Source: Eublepharis macularius (Eukaryota > Chordata > Lepidosauria > Squamata > Eublepharidae). From it: a stretch of 64,000 nucleotides of DNA. The notes below the pieces were generated by a model. The model saw only the letters and a list, made by a program, of their open reading frames with translations. It had not been told where the DNA came from and ran no database searches. Both the position numbers and the translations under genes were made by a program. This document shows positions 33,862 to 48,800 of the stretch, piece after piece (the stretch's first letter is position 1; every line of letters starts with the position of its first letter). The stretch is from assembly GCF_028583425.1 (NCBI RefSeq), contig NC_072791.1, forward strand, positions 30,883,368 to 30,947,367, read 5' to 3'.

Positions 33862-36800
33862 GTACAACCTCATGATGTTACCCTGTCTCTTACAAACTGC
33901 ACACATCTATTCCACCCATCCATATGCATGTTACACTCCAACTAGGGGGAAGGCATGACAATGTAGTATATATCAACTTTTATTTCGTAAAAACACACCA
34001 AACACAAATGGCAACATCTTCAGAACTTCAGTAATGGCATCTGCCTCTTCCCTCTCTTTTCCCAGAGTGCCACTTGTTTATACCTTAAAGAGACAGTCGC
34101 ATCTGAGCAATACAACACAAAACTTACAACTAGGCTTGCTGTAAGTTTTGTGGCTTGGGAAATTCCTGGGGATTTGGCAGATGGAAACTGGGGAGGGCAG
34201 GGTTTGAGAAGGGGAGGGACTTCAGCAGGGTATAATGCCATAAAGCCCACGTTCCAAAGTAACCGTGTTCTCCAGGGAACTGAGCTGTGTTGCCTGGAGA
34301 TCAGTTGTAATTCTGGGCGACCTCCAGGCCCCACCTGGAGATTGGTAACTTACTTACAAAATTATTCCTACCTTTTACAAGCACACCCTAAAAAGTGGGC
34401 TCCAACAGGTACAGAATTGGACCACACTGAGAAGGTCAGGGTTGTTTGTAATGAAGTGAGTGTGGAAATAAGTTTGAGAGCCAGTTTGGTGTAGTGGTTG
34501 AGAGTGGCAAGACTCTAATCTGGAGAGCCGGGTTTGATTCCCCACTCCTCCACTTGAAGCCAGCTGGGTGACCTTGGGTCAGTCACAGCTCTGCAGAGCT
34601 CTTTCAGCCCCAACCACCTCACAGGGTGTTTTGTTGTGGGAATAATAATGACATACTTTGTAAACCACTTTGAGTAGGCGTTAAGTTGTCCTGAAGGGTG
34701 GTATATAAATAGAATATTATTATAAATGTTTAATCAGGGCCTGGTGAAATCAACTGAGTAGGCCCTCAGTGGCAAGGGCTCAGGTATTCTGCATAGCTTT
34801 CTCCCTCTGCCTTGGGTAGTAAAAACAGAACAGGACTTGGCTGCTAGAGCTTTGTGTGTTGAAGGTTCCCTGTTCGGTCCCTGGCGTCTTCCAGGTGGCA
34901 GGAGATACGGAAAGTAGCTACTGCTTGAAACCCTGAGGAGTTCTTCCAGTCAATACAAAACCTGAAGAACTAAAAGTCTGATTGGCTCTAAGCTATATCA
35001 TCATCATTATGTTAATCTTGTAATTTTGTAGAGAATAATGCTGTATGCCTAGTTGTCTTGATGTTTTCTAGCGGACAATGTGTTCTGTTTGGAGACTTGG
35101 GACTTGCTGATCAGAATCTTCTACCACCACCACACCCTGTTTTCTCAATTTTAATTGGCAAGATAACAGGGATTTGAAGTAGAAGGATCAACAAATAGGT
35201 GGAAATGAGGATTGATGCCATTAGCCCACTCCCCATCCCAAACACTGTCCCTCCCTTGGCAGCACCCCCCAAATCTCCAGGGATTTCCCAACCCAGAGCT
35301 GGCAACCCTGGGGGGGTGGGGGGTGGAGAAATCCCATTTTCTTTTAACATCTAATTCTGTGCTCAAGTCAAGGAGTTAAATATGTGGAATGAGTGTTAAG
35401 GACAAGAAGAGAAATTGCTTCACAAGAGGTGAGATGAATAGAATGCAGTATCTCCTTGGCCTGGTTTGCAGTATCTTTATACAAAGGAGAAAGTTAAGAT
35501 ACAGTTTTTCTCGTAAGATAGTAGATGACCTCCTTTAAAAACAGGAAAAAAATGATATTCCTGACTGCTGTAATTTATAAGTTTTCTTTGTATCTTATGG
35601 GGAGGAATAAAAGAAAAAAATTGCATGTACCTGGGCTTTTAAAAATTTGATGCTATTTTTTTTTAAAAAAAACTATCAAAGATGCTAGAAGATGACTGCT
35701 GTGTTCAGCAGATTGAAATGGCTGCTCTTTTTGGGGAAAAAACTGGAAGTAGGTCCTGAGAATCAGATATAGTTCCCAGACCTGCTTGGTGGTCCTGAGG
35801 ACCCAGCATCCTGAGAGAGAGCGTGCAGTGGGATGCTTTCCTTTTGACACCCTCTGTGGTTGTGCGTCTTTTTTTTTTTGTATCTTTTTGTTTTTCTGCA
35901 AATAGTCTGGTAAAGCATGCCTCTCGTGATGCTGACGTGTGTGTGTGTGTTTTAGGAAGTGGAAAGACTCTCGCTTTTGCAATTCCAATGATCCACTCCA
36001 TTCTTCAGTGGCGAGTATCGAAAAATTTGCCAAGTGGAAGTGATGGTACCCTTGAAGAAGCAGCAGGTAGAGAGGATGCTGTGCCAAGCTGGGAAGTGAC
36101 TGAGGAAGCAGAAGGCCTGAACCCTGATGGGAAGAAAGCTAGTGGCCCTGTTGCTGAGGATGACGAATCTCCGGCAACAGGCTGCGTGAAGGTGTTGGAG
36201 GACGTAGAATTGGATTTGGATGCCAAGAAACATGATGCAAAGGAAAGCAATCCTCTTCTGGGATTGGTCCTCACTCCTACAAGGGAATTGGCAGTCCAAG
36301 TGAAACATCATATTGATGCAGTAGCCAAGTACACAGGTATGTCTATTCTTGGCATTGCATTTTGCCTAATTTGCAAGCTGCATATGAAATTGTTAACTTT
36401 GGCTCTGTTTCAGTGCAGGCTTCAGTTTTTATAGCATAGCATGGGCAGAGCTGTGGGTTGCCACGGAGAAAGGGCCGAGTGTGGTCACTGATTTAGCTTC
36501 CTCAGAATCTGGGTTTTCGTTTTAGAAAAAAGAGTTTTCTATGTGATACAGCAGTGAAGATATGCTTAAAGGTGCACCCATGAAGCATATTGAACTCTCA
36601 GAAGCCAAAGTACATAACATTTTTAGTAGTTGGGACTGTGCAGTGTAGTTCCTTGCCACTTCCCAGGGCCAGCCGAGTCAGAATAAATTATGCAAAGTGA
36701 GAGCAATGCTGTACGTTTGCATAATTTATGCAGGTCTCAAAGTTCTGCTGGGCTATCTGCAGGAATGCTTGGGAACAGAATTTTTTGAGCGCTGAATATG

Positions 36801-39800
36801 GGATAAATGTTGGTGTGGCATATTTTTGTGTCCATTTAAAGGAGGTTTAAATTTCTGTTATTTATGTATGCCACCTTCCTGGGGGCGGTGTTGGTGGTGG
36901 GTAATTTTTGTTTCATTTTGTTTTTATTTTGGGTAGATTTGAGCATTAATGCATCTGGAGAATATTCTGCTTGGTGAACAGAAGCTTTCCAGACGAGAAG
37001 CCAGAGGCTTACAAAATAAAACATCATAAAAACAAAAAACATTAAAAAGTTGTTAAGTAAAATCCCAGCAAAACATGTCATTAATCAGCTTAAATTGAAC
37101 AACTGTTTTCAGGCTACAAACATACTGTAAAAATGGTGTTTTTGTCACCGTTTTATAACATTGTAGCTTTTTAAAATTGGGCTTGGGGATAGTTTAACAT
37201 AAAGAATATCCTCTGTCTCATGGGAGGGAAAGAATCACCAACATTTTCCAACTCGGTCACCTTCACCTAATCCACAAGAGTTGTTCTTCAGTAGCAGAAG
37301 AAACAGGGTAGGCAAATAAGCAAATAGAAGGGGAACAAAGTGGAGGACCAGGTGTGGGCTTCATTTTTTGGAAGCTTTTTGTTGACTTAGAACGGTGTTC
37401 CCCAATGTGGTGACTATGGGTACCACGGTGCCAGCCAAGGGGTTTCTCATTTGCTTCTTTCGAAAGCATGTTTCCCCCAAATATAGATCCAGTCCTGGCT
37501 TTCCTCCACTTCTTTGCAGCAGGTGAACCCAGAAACAACTGCGTCTCTAGTAGTAGGACGCTTGGCTTGAAACTTCGCAATATTTCGTGACCAGCCTCAG
37601 TACCCCATAGCAGCCATTTTCTGACGCTCCCCAACCCTCCATGGCAGCCTTTTTCTGGTGGCACCCATTCCTTGCTCTCAAAATTCCAAAAGGGTCCACA
37701 GGCTCAACCAGATGGGGGGCCCCAGTCTATAAATACCTACCATACAAGAGAAAAAGCTTTTAAATTAATGCTGTCCAATGAATGTCTCTTCTGTAGTCTG
37801 AATTGTGTCAGCATGCAACCTGATCCCATGTACATTTCCTTAGAAAGCTCCCATAGAGTTCACCTCCTGAGTAGATTTTTATAGAATAGTGTGTTCTGTG
37901 AATTCTGGCTTCAATTTCAGTGTCAAACTGATGCTTGACGCCTATTTGGAAGAGATTCTAGAACTTCCAGTTTCAACGTGAGGCTCTTTAGAGTTATTGG
38001 CGGCTCTGGAGCAGCAGTTGTCAGGCTCCCTGAGCATTTCTGGGTGAAGAATGACTCTCCATTCCAGAATTATTTGTAGTTGTACTGTTCCTTCTGGTGA
38101 ACGTAGAACAAAACAGATCACTTTCTGCGTTCATAATTCCGAGAATCATCTTGCTTTAAGGCTTTCTTTGAATTAGAGGAATGCTTCACGGCACGATGGA
38201 GCTTGCAGGCACGTTCCCTGAGGAACTGGTTCATTGATTTCTCTCTGGGGTGGTGAAGCATGTCATTGGTTTGCTTTTATGCTGAGAAATATTACACATT
38301 TTAGGATGTAGTGTACCTTAAGACAATGCTTTGGGATTTTAATGTTGCGCCAAACTGTGCGTTCCAGGTGTTAAGACAGCTCTTCTTGTCGGTGGAATGG
38401 CTTCTCAGAAACAGCAGCGAGTCTTGAAAAGGAAGCCAGAAATAATTGTCGCGACCCCAGGGCGCCTGTGGGAGTTGGTTCAGGAGAGGCATCCGCATCT
38501 GTCCAGCCTCCGGCAGCTCAGGTATTCAGAGGCTTTTCAAAAATGGTAGACTTCTCTAACAAAGCCAGTGCTGTGTTTTCGTACTGCAGAACCTCGCTTG
38601 TGCTGTGGTGCTCACTGTAGGAGGTACTGGATGGAGCAGGGCTATTGGCATCTTTGCTCAAAGTTCATCTGCGTTGAGGATCTGGTCTAGCAATGAACAT
38701 CATAACAAAAAAGTTGATCGTGGTACTTAGATTACATGTGCCAGGACATTTTATTTTCACAACAACCCTATGAGGTAGGTTAAGAGTAATTGTTCTGAGA
38801 GCTCCCTGGCAGAGCAAAGATTCAAATACGAGTGCCCCAGCTCCTAGTCCAACATGAGCCACTTCATCATGGCGGATCTCATTGGCCAAGTTCCTCTTCT
38901 GCAACTTTCTGCACACTGAGTTTGGAATCTAGTTGTCTGCTACAGACAAACCTTCATTTCTTCCTCATTTTGATTGTGAAGGTGTGAAAATGATCCAGTA
39001 GCACATTCGAGGGCTTCAGGAATTGGGTGTGTGTATAATTTATTCTTTTAAAATGTGCTTCCCATTTCCTAACTGTAAGGTGACCTGCCTGTTGCTTCTC
39101 ACCTCCTGTTGGGTTCCCTGTCTTATAGATTTCATTTTGTACAGTTTCATCCTGCCCTTCCTCCATGGAGTTCAGAGCGGCATGCATCCATCTCCCTTCC
39201 CCCATTTTATCCTACTGGCAACCCTGTAAGGTAGGAGGAATGGCTAGTCCAAGGTAACAAAGCAAGCTTCATAACACAGTAGGGATTGGAACCTGAGTCT
39301 CTGAGATTCCAGCACAGCCCTTTCCCGCACTGGCACACTTACAGATTGGGCCTACTTATAGCAGAATAAAGAAAGAATGGGCAAGCAGTAAGGAGTGAGA
39401 TAAAATAGGACAGGTCTTCATGCAACACCTTAGTCCTCCAGGTCATTCCAAGGATGGCATACGTGGCTTTCCTTTCCCCCATTTTATCCTCCCAGAAATC
39501 TGTGAGGTAGGTTAAGCTAAGACACGGTGACTGGTCCAAGACCATCCAGAGAACTTCATCACAGAGTGAGAATTTGAACCCAGGTTTCCCTTCAGAACTC
39601 TACCCCATTTCGGGTGCACGGATGCTGCGTTCCCAAGACTTGCAAACCTCACAGGGGATGTGTCACTCTGCTAGTTCAAGCGTCTTTGATGCCCTCTTCT
39701 GTACCTTTTCCAGCTCTGAAATGGCCTTTTTGAGATACAGCAGCCAGAACTGTACACAGTATTCCGTATGAGGTCACACCACAGATCCCTGTATAGTTCT

Positions 39801-42800
39801 ATGATGCAGCCTCCTTTGGATGGAATACTTTGTGCCGTTCTGGTCACTGTATCTCAAAAAGGACATTGCAGAGCTGGAAAAAGTACAGAAGAGGGCAACC
39901 AAGGTGTCCTGTGAGGAAAGGCTGAAGAGTCTGGGACTTTTCGGTTCAGAAATGAAATTTATTTATTTATATATTTAATCACATTTCTAGACCGCCCTCC
40001 CTGTCAGACGGGCTCAGGGCGGTTTAACAACAGCTTAAAACAGTAAAAACATTATAAAAACATTAAAACATCATATCAAAACAATTAAAAATGAATAATA
40101 AGAGATGATAGAGATTTATAAGATCATGCTCAGGGTAGAGAGAGTGAATAGAGAACCTTTTCTTTGAAGATCCTGGAACTCAGAGATGTCTAATGACATT
40201 GATGGCCCGTAGAATCGGAACAGACAAAAGGAAATACTTCTTTACACAATGAGTGATTAAGATGTGACATTCACTATCAGAGGATGTAGTGACTGGCCAC
40301 AGGCATAAATGGCTTTAAAAGGGGATTAGACAGATTCACGGAGGATACGTGGCTACTAGCCAGGGTGGCTAAAGGGAACGTCTACATTCAGAGGCAGTAA
40401 ACCTCTGAATACCAGTGCAAGGAGGCGACATGGGGGGAAGGCCTCGGCCTATGCCTTGTTGTTGGCCCCCAGAATAATGGTTGGCCATTGTGTGAGACGG
40501 GATGTTGGACTAGATGCGCCATTGCTTTGATCCAGCAGGGCTCATTGTAGGTAAGCAGAGTCATGGCCTGGCAGGACTGGTATGCTACATTTTACCTGCC
40601 TTGCATGTTGCCATCCTGGGAGCACAACTTCCTAATGTCTGTCCTGACCCCATTGTCATCAATTGCACTGAGATTTAGTATTAATGGGATACAGTGTTGG
40701 GTCTCTTCATCCACTTTCCTGTTTTCTTCATGAGGACTAGAGGCTGGGAGAAAGTGGCTTGCCTGAGGATACTCTACTTTCACGGCTTGTGGTGAAAGCT
40801 GAACCCCCATTAACCAGGCCAGAGCTGGAACTCTTACCTGTCTTGTCAGTCAATACAGACGTGACTCTCTCAGAAATGTTTTACATGCCTGTAGTTTAGC
40901 CATTCATAGCACAACAGAACATAATTATGTAGAACTTCCCTGCCTGGTCAGTTGGAGGTCATTTCTTTAGGACAACCACATAGCTTGCTGTTTTATAGCT
41001 CAGCATTAGAAGACATTTTGTGCAAAAAAATCAGCAAATCTAGCTCAGAATAAAACATACTGGGCTACTTTGTAGGAAAGGGTTGTGTTTGCTTAAATGT
41101 TATACTTTTCCCTGTTAAATCTTTTTGTTTGTGGAACACGGGGAAATGGCAAGGACTGTGAAATCATGCTGGGTGTCAGCTTTTGCAGTTTTAGGTAGCA
41201 CCAAATAGGTCCCCTGTAGTTATCCATACTCTCTCCTGTCTCATTCCGCTGAACAATTGAGGTAGCAAAGTGACCACAGGGCAGTTTGTTTTTGGTATAG
41301 TGACTCTTGGCATAATTGCTTTGAGTTGTCATGAACAAGCAGTGCCATTTCAGTGCCTGCCACCTCCTGGCTCGGCTCTTGTTTAAAAGGAAGTTCAAGG
41401 GAGAGGTGACCTGCAGTCCTATTCCTTGCCTCGTTCACAGTCATGCCAAAAAAGTTGTCCTTCACCTTCCAGCTGAATGTATGAATCAGCCAATAGGGCA
41501 ATTCTCACTTGCAATGTTTTGTCCTTGGGTATGGATACTTGAATAGAAAAGTTACACATCTCAAATCAAAAGCATTGTGGCACTTCAGAGCGTCTTAGAG
41601 GGACATGTGCATCAAATGTGATCTAGAGCATATTTATTTTGGGTATCCTATAGCATTGTTTATTGAAGTGCCTTTGATATTGACTGTACTAATCTCGCAC
41701 TATGTAATACGCCTTGAGTCTCAGGGCCAAGCTACACATGACGAATGGCACTTGAACAGCACGTGTATTTCTCTCTGTTCACTTGCCCTCCACTCAATCC
41801 ACTTGCCGTTCAAGTGTCATTTGTCATGTGTAGCTTGGCCCCAAGTGAGAAAGGTGGACTGTAAATGATACAGATAAAATAAATAAAATATCTGTACTTG
41901 GCTACAAAATATCAAGTAGGAATTAGCTCTCAGTGTGTGTTTTACACAAAAGATGTCCCCGTTTTTCTTGTGAAGTTTCTCTTCTGAACTATCCCTTGCC
42001 TCTCCCTTGCAGGTGCTTGGTGATCGATGAAGCCGACCGGATGGTTGAGAAAGGACATTTCCAAGAACTCTCTCAGTTGCTGGAAATGCTGAACGATTCA
42101 CAGTATAACCCCAGGCGTCAGATTTTTGTCTTTTCTGCCACCCTGACTTTGATCCACCAGACTCCCGTTAGAGTCCTCCAGAAAAAAAACACTGTGAAAA
42201 TAGACAGGACAGCCAAGCTGGAAATGCTGATGCAGAAAGTGGGTATCAAGAGCAAGCCCAAAGTGATTGACTTGACAAGAAAAGAGGCCACTGTGGAGAC
42301 CCTCACAGAGACCAGAATCCACTGTAATGCGGATGAGAAGGACTATTACCTTTATTATTTTCTGCTGCAGTACCCTGGCAGGACTATGGTTTTTGCAAAC
42401 AGTATAGACTGTATCAAACGACTGACAGCACTCTTGACCATACTGGACTGCAGTCCTCTGCCTCTTCATGCAAATATGCATCAGAAACAAAGGCTGAAAA
42501 ACCTGGAGAGGTTTGCAGAACGTGACCAGTAAGTTAGTGCATTAGTATAGCCGTAGACTGCCTGGATGTAGGTCACCAACTAGTTTTTTGGGGGAGGCTA
42601 CTTGGAGAAGGGTTGAGAGGTGGCAAGTCTGTGCCTCACTTGCGTCCCCTGAAGTGGCATGCCACATGTGTAGTTGCCATAGATGCCACTTCCTCCATGT
42701 GTTTTGGCTGTAGGTTGGGTCCAGATTAGAAATGTGAAGGCCTGGGGTGGGGTGGGGGAATTCTGAGGGGAAAAATTCCCCCTCCCCTTTTTTTCTGAGG

Positions 42801-45800
42801 ATTTTTTTTTTCAGTTTTCCTGGTGGATGTTCTTAGGATCACTGAAATCTCCTATGACTTTTTTTACCCTCTTCCAACAAGTAAAATTCTTTTTCAGACA
42901 AGGTTTTAACTCATTCAAAATATAGAGCATGAAAAAGTCGGAAGACCCCTCCCCCCTCAATTTTTCTGATGGGAAATATGGGGGAACCACTGGAAAAAAA
43001 ACTAATGTGAACTATTCCCCCCGCCCACGCCTTAGGAGGAGTGAAATGCTTTTTAAGACAAAGTATTGTTTATTCAAAACGTGTAGCAGGAGAAAGTCTC
43101 AACTATTTTAAATTTTTCTGTTGGAAAAAATGCTTTTCCCTTCCTCACAAAGACATTTCCATGGATGCAAAAGGCTCTTCCATCACCAAAAGGGCCTCTT
43201 CTGTCTCCAGAAGATTTCATTGTGATGGAGGAAAGTGACACCATTAGCAAAATAGATCCATAGGAATCACCCAGTGATGCCTGGGGCGTTGCACTTGATT
43301 CCACAATTTCCTGAAAATCACTTGTTCTAGTACTCACAAAGACAGTATTTTTAGCATTTGCATAGTGGTCTCAGACTGCGGTCTGCCTAGGATGTTGCAG
43401 TTTGTCCTGTAAATCAGGGCATGCATGCATTTGTCATCGACTCTGAGTCAGTGTCTGCTAGAGGCAGCTGTAACGCACATCTCACTTGCATTGTCATCAC
43501 TGAGTGCAGCTAGGAGATGATGCAGGCACATCGTTGCTATGTTTAGAATTGTGCAGATTTGTAAAATGGCAAATTCTCTCACTTTCCACTGTCCAGAGCT
43601 CTTACTTTCCCCCAGATTGTTGTGAAGAAAAATGAGAGGCATTTGACACTGACTCCAATTTGATGTGAAAAAGAAAGTGTTTAGAAGTATTGCTTATAGT
43701 GCAGGCATGCAGTGATATAAGGATAGTATTTTCTGGTTACTTAACCTCCCCCCCCCAAGTTAAAATATTGAATGACTGGCATCTTTTAATCTTAACTACT
43801 GCTGCCATGGCAAGTACCTTTTCAGGTGTGAAATGTTACTTTTCGTCATGTTGAGTCCATATAGACCTCTTAATGCCTTGATCATGCTCTCCGCCCCCCC
43901 TTCCCTTTAGTTGGGGTCTACATAACCCCCAATGCCTTTTAGTAAAATCCGGAGGGTAGTCGAAGCATCCCAGAATAATGTGTATTGTAGGCAGGGTGAG
44001 GCACCCCACAGCATGTGTGCCAAATGGCAGCACCTCAGACCATTTTGCTTGGCACTGCAGTTTCCTTGCTCCGCCTCAAAAGCAGGGATGTAGTTGAGCC
44101 AGGTTGAACCAGAGCAAAGTTCCAGGGTTTGGGGGAGGGATGTGGAGCAGTGACGTAATCAACTGGGCTCCTTGTATACCTATTCCCAGTAAAGGCTGGT
44201 AGCCCTTGCCCCCCTCCCCCCGAGCAGTCTCTGTGGCTGAAATAACCATCAATCCCACCCCACCCACCTTTGTTGGCCAGCATACCAGCATCTTCTTAGG
44301 TAGATGTTGCACTTCATTCATCACTCAGGCCAAAAGGGTTGCCTGCCCCTGATCTAGAGGCATCAAGCAAGAAGAGAAAAAGAAACCAGTGCTTTTTTTT
44401 TAACCATGAAAGTATGGCGTGGAGCCTGGCATGGCCTACTTATCTCCAGTTAAGGGCTATTCTGGCCCTTTATTGTAGCAGCTTGAGTTGTGCATCTTGG
44501 TTGTAGATTAATCTGTGGTATATGAAGTGGCACGATTTGAGGGGAAGGGGATTTCTTTTTACGTCTTTTTTAAACAGCTTGTTCTGTGCCGATTATGATC
44601 CTCAGTGCATAGTTGAGAGGCAAAAGGAAGTACTGTCTTATTTGAGTAGGTTCTCTTCTCTTTCCTCCAGCACTTTTAAAAATTTATCTTCATTATACTT
44701 GTGATTTATTTACAAGCTATTGATTTTTCCCACGCCTGGTCAGCTTACCTTGTGAAGGAAGCGCTTCTAGCTTTGTGGAACGGACAGCTCAGCTCTCTCC
44801 CTTTTGCATTTTCAGCTGCGTCCTCCTCACAACTGATGTTGCCGCTCGTGGGCTTGACATTCCTAACGTGCAGCATGTCATTCATTACCAGGTACCATCT
44901 TCCCCCCAAAATGTACTTTTGGTCGCTGTTTAACAAATTGAGTAAATTGGAAATAATTGAAAAAAGCTGGTTTGAATCCCACTACTGCCATGAGCTCAGT
45001 AGGTGGCCTTGGGTAAGCCATCCTCTCAGCCCCAGCTGTATTGTGGGGATAATAACAGTAACTTGTTCACCACTCTGAGTGGGACACTAATCTGTCTAGA
45101 AGAGCAGTATATAAGTGCAGTTGTTGTTGTTGTTTATATGAGGCCAGAGATCAAACCTCTTCACTGAACATGTCTGAGCTCCAGAAAGAGGCAGGGAATT
45201 GTGACAGGCAGTACCTCGACTGGACTGAGGTTTCCTTCTCTCCTCGTGTGCCTTTTTATGTCCTAGATTTACCTCAGAAAGAGGCAAGGATGTTTAAAGA
45301 GATTGGAGCTGCTTTCATGTGAGGAAAGCTAAAGGGTCAGGGTCTTTTTAGTTTAGGAAAAAAATGTGACTGGGGTGGGGAGAATATAGAGATTTATAAA
45401 ATTATGTATGAGGAGAAGAGAGTAGGTAAGCATTTTTTCCCCACAACTCCAAAACACTAGAAGTCAGGGACACCCAATGAAGTTGATGGGCACATCATTC
45501 ATTTACCATGTACCTCTCTCTTCCCCTGATGTTCAGGACAGACAGAAGGAAATGCTGCTTTACATCACAAGTAATTGAATTGTGGCATTCAATGCCAGTT
45601 AATGTAGTGATGGCCATGAGCACACAATGCTTTAAATGGAGATTAGACAGGTTCATGGAAGATGGACCCATCAGTGGCTACTTGCCAAGGTGACCAAAAG
45701 GAACCTCCATAGTCAGAGCCAGTTTGATACAATGGTTAAGAGCGGCAGGACTCTAATCTGGAGAACCGGGTTTGATTTCCCCTTTCCTCCACTTGAAGCC

Positions 45801-48800
45801 GGCTGGGTGACTTTGGGTCCGTCAGCTCTCTCAGAGCTCTCTCAGCCCCACCAACTTCACAGAGTGATTGTCGTGGGGATAATAATAACACACTTTGTAA
45901 ACCGCTCTGAGTGGAAGTTAAGTTGTCCTGAAGGGTGGTATATAAATCAAATGTTGTTGTTGTCAAACCTCTGGGTACCAGTGGTGAGACGGAACATCAA
46001 AGGGAGCCTCTTAAAAACACTATACAAAAAAAGGGGGAGCCTCTTTATGCTATTTGTTGACCCTCCAGGGCAACAGGTTTTGGCCATTGTGTGAAATGGA
46101 TGTCGGACTAGGTGGACTTTTGGTAGGACCCAGGAGGGCTCTTCTTGAGTTCTTATTTCAATCAAAGTTCTTATTTCATGTTTAACGTTCCAGAACATTC
46201 AGTTGCTGACCTAAAAGTAGTAGTTATCCTGCATAGGAATTTCAAAGGGAGATTAGAGAGACTGCTGAATTTCAACTGATAACGAAGCTCAAGACAATGC
46301 ATCCACCTGGACTGAATCAAGACCTAGGCTTCCTGTCTCATTACCATTGCTGATTTCTCCACACCCACTACCCCTCGGCATACCCCACCCTATTCAATCA
46401 TGCCTGCCATTGTCATTCACCAGCTATTATCATTCGGCTTCTACAATCACTCCACTTTCCAAGATATAAGGACAGATGGATTCAGATTCTAGCTGTATCT
46501 GAAGAAGTGAGCTGTGACTAATGAAAAATCAAACCCTACCACAATTTTTGTTAGTCTTTTAGGTGCTACTGGACTCTTGCTCTTTTCCACTGCTACAGAC
46601 AGACTAACACAGCTACTCATCTTAATTAAAAATGTTCATGGTAGTCTATAACTACATTTAACAAGTGGCCATCTTTTAAGCCTGTGGGTATTTAGGTTAC
46701 AGATGTAAACAGCTGCAGAAAATTTGCATGCACAGTGAAAGCAAAGAGAAAAGCCCAGCTTGGTTGAAAGGGTTTTCCCATCTTAGTAGTGAAGTGATGG
46801 AAGAAGCTGCATATGGTGGAATTTTCTCCTGTGCATCTCTTTAAAGTACTGTGTCTTCTCAAAGGTAGACCTGAGAAACATTTTCTCCCCTGGCTCTCTG
46901 GTACATAGTAATCCTCCTTCCCAATGTCCTTTTCCAGCCCTCTCTCTTCCTACATCACCCCGCCCCTTATTTTCCAAACTTGAGCTTTTTAAACATAGAA
47001 GGCTAGGATTCTTGGGAGGTTGAATTTTGCAGTCTGGATAATACCTTTTGTATTTTCTGTGCTAGCTCGGAATTGCAGTAGACACACACACATTTCCCAA
47101 TCGCCAAGGCCGCTGGCTTTTCTTCTGAAGCTAAGCGCTCTGTCTACGAACAAAGGCAACTTGCAACGTTGAAGCAGTTAAGGGGGAAGGTGTGAAATGA
47201 CTTTCTGGGAAGTTGACATGCTGTTCTTTCTTTGTAGACTCTGTTCTGTCTCCATGGAAGTGTTAATCTCTTTTGCTTTTGCAGGTTCCTCGTACTTCCG
47301 AAGTCTATGTGCACAGGAGTGGAAGGACTGCCAGGGCCGCCAGTGACGGCCTGAGCTTGTTGTTGATTGGCCCAAGCGATGTGATGAATTTTAAAAGAAT
47401 TTATAAGACATTGGCAAAGAGTGAAGAGCTTCCTTTTTTTCCGGTGGAAATGAAATGCATGACTGCTATCAAGGTAAAAATGGTCTTTTTTCTGCTAGGC
47501 ACCTTCCTTCAGCTATAGTGCTTTTCACAGTCCCTTAAGACCTCAAGAAAAAATGTTAATATTATACCTGTGAATTGGGAATCCTGATCAGCAAATTCCA
47601 GACGTATAGCCATGTTAGGCTATAGCAACTAACATTTCTTCCAACAGAAACTTTAAAAAAAAAACTTTATTCAAAAGAGGAAAAAAAGACATTTGAAAGT
47701 GCACAAAGACTCTTGAACAGAATACAGAATAATAGATTTAAGCTACAACAAAAACAGGATATATAACAACACAGCTGAATTTCATATTACTCCTCTCCTC
47801 CTTAATTACTTATACCCCAAATTTTATTCTCAACGTTCTATATTCAGTCACATATATTGCATTTTATAGTCAACATTTTTAAGATCTTAATTTTATAAGA
47901 TCTATATCCATGTTAACTATTCTTGATTTTTCTTAATTTCCAGCTACGTATTCAACAGAAGCTTTTTTTGAGACAGAACTCGCTTCATCAAACACAGCTG
48001 GCTTGCAAAAGCTTATGCTGGAAAATACCTTGTTAATCTTTAAGGTGCCCACCACACTCTTCATCATAGAGCATCTGTTATCTAAAACAGTGTTTTAGTC
48101 TGCAGTGGCTGATGATGTGCCAGATTTTTCTATGACTTCCAGTTTTTAAAAGTGCCTGATCTAGATTGCAGGGTGCCCTGAAAATTTTAGAACATAAAGC
48201 AAAGGAAACAAACAAATATTTGTGTTAGTTTTCCAAAACCACAGTATTCCCTTAAGTAGTCTTACGGTATTGAAGAGTTAGTTGGGAGGGAGAAAACATC
48301 CCAATAGGAACTTGGCAGTATTATTCTTCTGTAATAGATGAAGCTGGAATGCACTTCAGTTTTCAGTCAACTTTATCCGGACATTCTGAAATTGATGTCT
48401 TTGTTCTTAAGATTGCAGCCAATTTGTACATTTTTCTGGATGTCAACCCTATTGTATAAAATGGGACTTACTTCCAAAGAGCCCTCCTTAGAATTGCCCC
48501 TCTCGTTTCCCATTGCTGTGAAAAATGAACAGGTAAAATGGCATGAAGGAAAAGTGCGATATTTCAAAGATCCCAGCTTCAGCCCCTGGCATCTCCAGTT
48601 CAAAGGATCTTAGATTGCAAGTAATTTGGAATGAACTTTTCCTGCCAAAGCAAATATTAATGAGCTGTATGAACCAATTATCTGATCTGGCATAAGGTGG
48701 TGTTGTGTGCATGTGTGTTCATGGAGTTAACGCAATGTGAGGAAGTGGTGCTTAGTTTAATCTCTTCAAGCTGCCATAAGTTGTTTCTGCATTGAAGGCC

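Larger units (their letters stand above)
33862..35955 (+). other. DDX24 intron 2
   Basis: Holds a MITE-like repeat at 34135-34350, a tRNA-type SINE at 34480-34735, another SINE at 34850-35000 and a minus-strand piece of the ctggcaaccctgg family at 35215-35315. A poly-T/poly-A rich stretch lies near 35640-35675. Confidence 0.8.
38522..42012 (+). other. DDX24 intron 4, the longest internal intron
   Basis: Contains CORE/tRNA-type SINE fragments on the minus strand (about 38740-38875, 39160-39330 and 39470-39610), an interrupted LINE at 39690-40560 and a small inverted-repeat element at 41722-41842. Confidence 0.8.

Noticed and set aside
35823..36434. A 203-codon frame around DDX24 exon 3 that could be a longer exon
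   Set aside because: The part before 35956 and after 36336 lies outside the splice sites and has no DDX24 similarity; only the middle is coding.
36683..36729. Inverted repeat ataaattatgcaaa as a regulatory hairpin
   Set aside because: Short arms in AT-rich intron DNA; could be chance or an old repeat.
37263..37664. 133-codon minus-strand frame in DDX24 intron 3
   Set aside because: No known motif; the surrounding words look like decayed repeat sequence.
41722..41842. Assigning this MITE to hAT
   Set aside because: The ends look hAT-like (cagggcc) but no 8-bp duplication is present; at most a 3-bp tca/cca match. Left unassigned.
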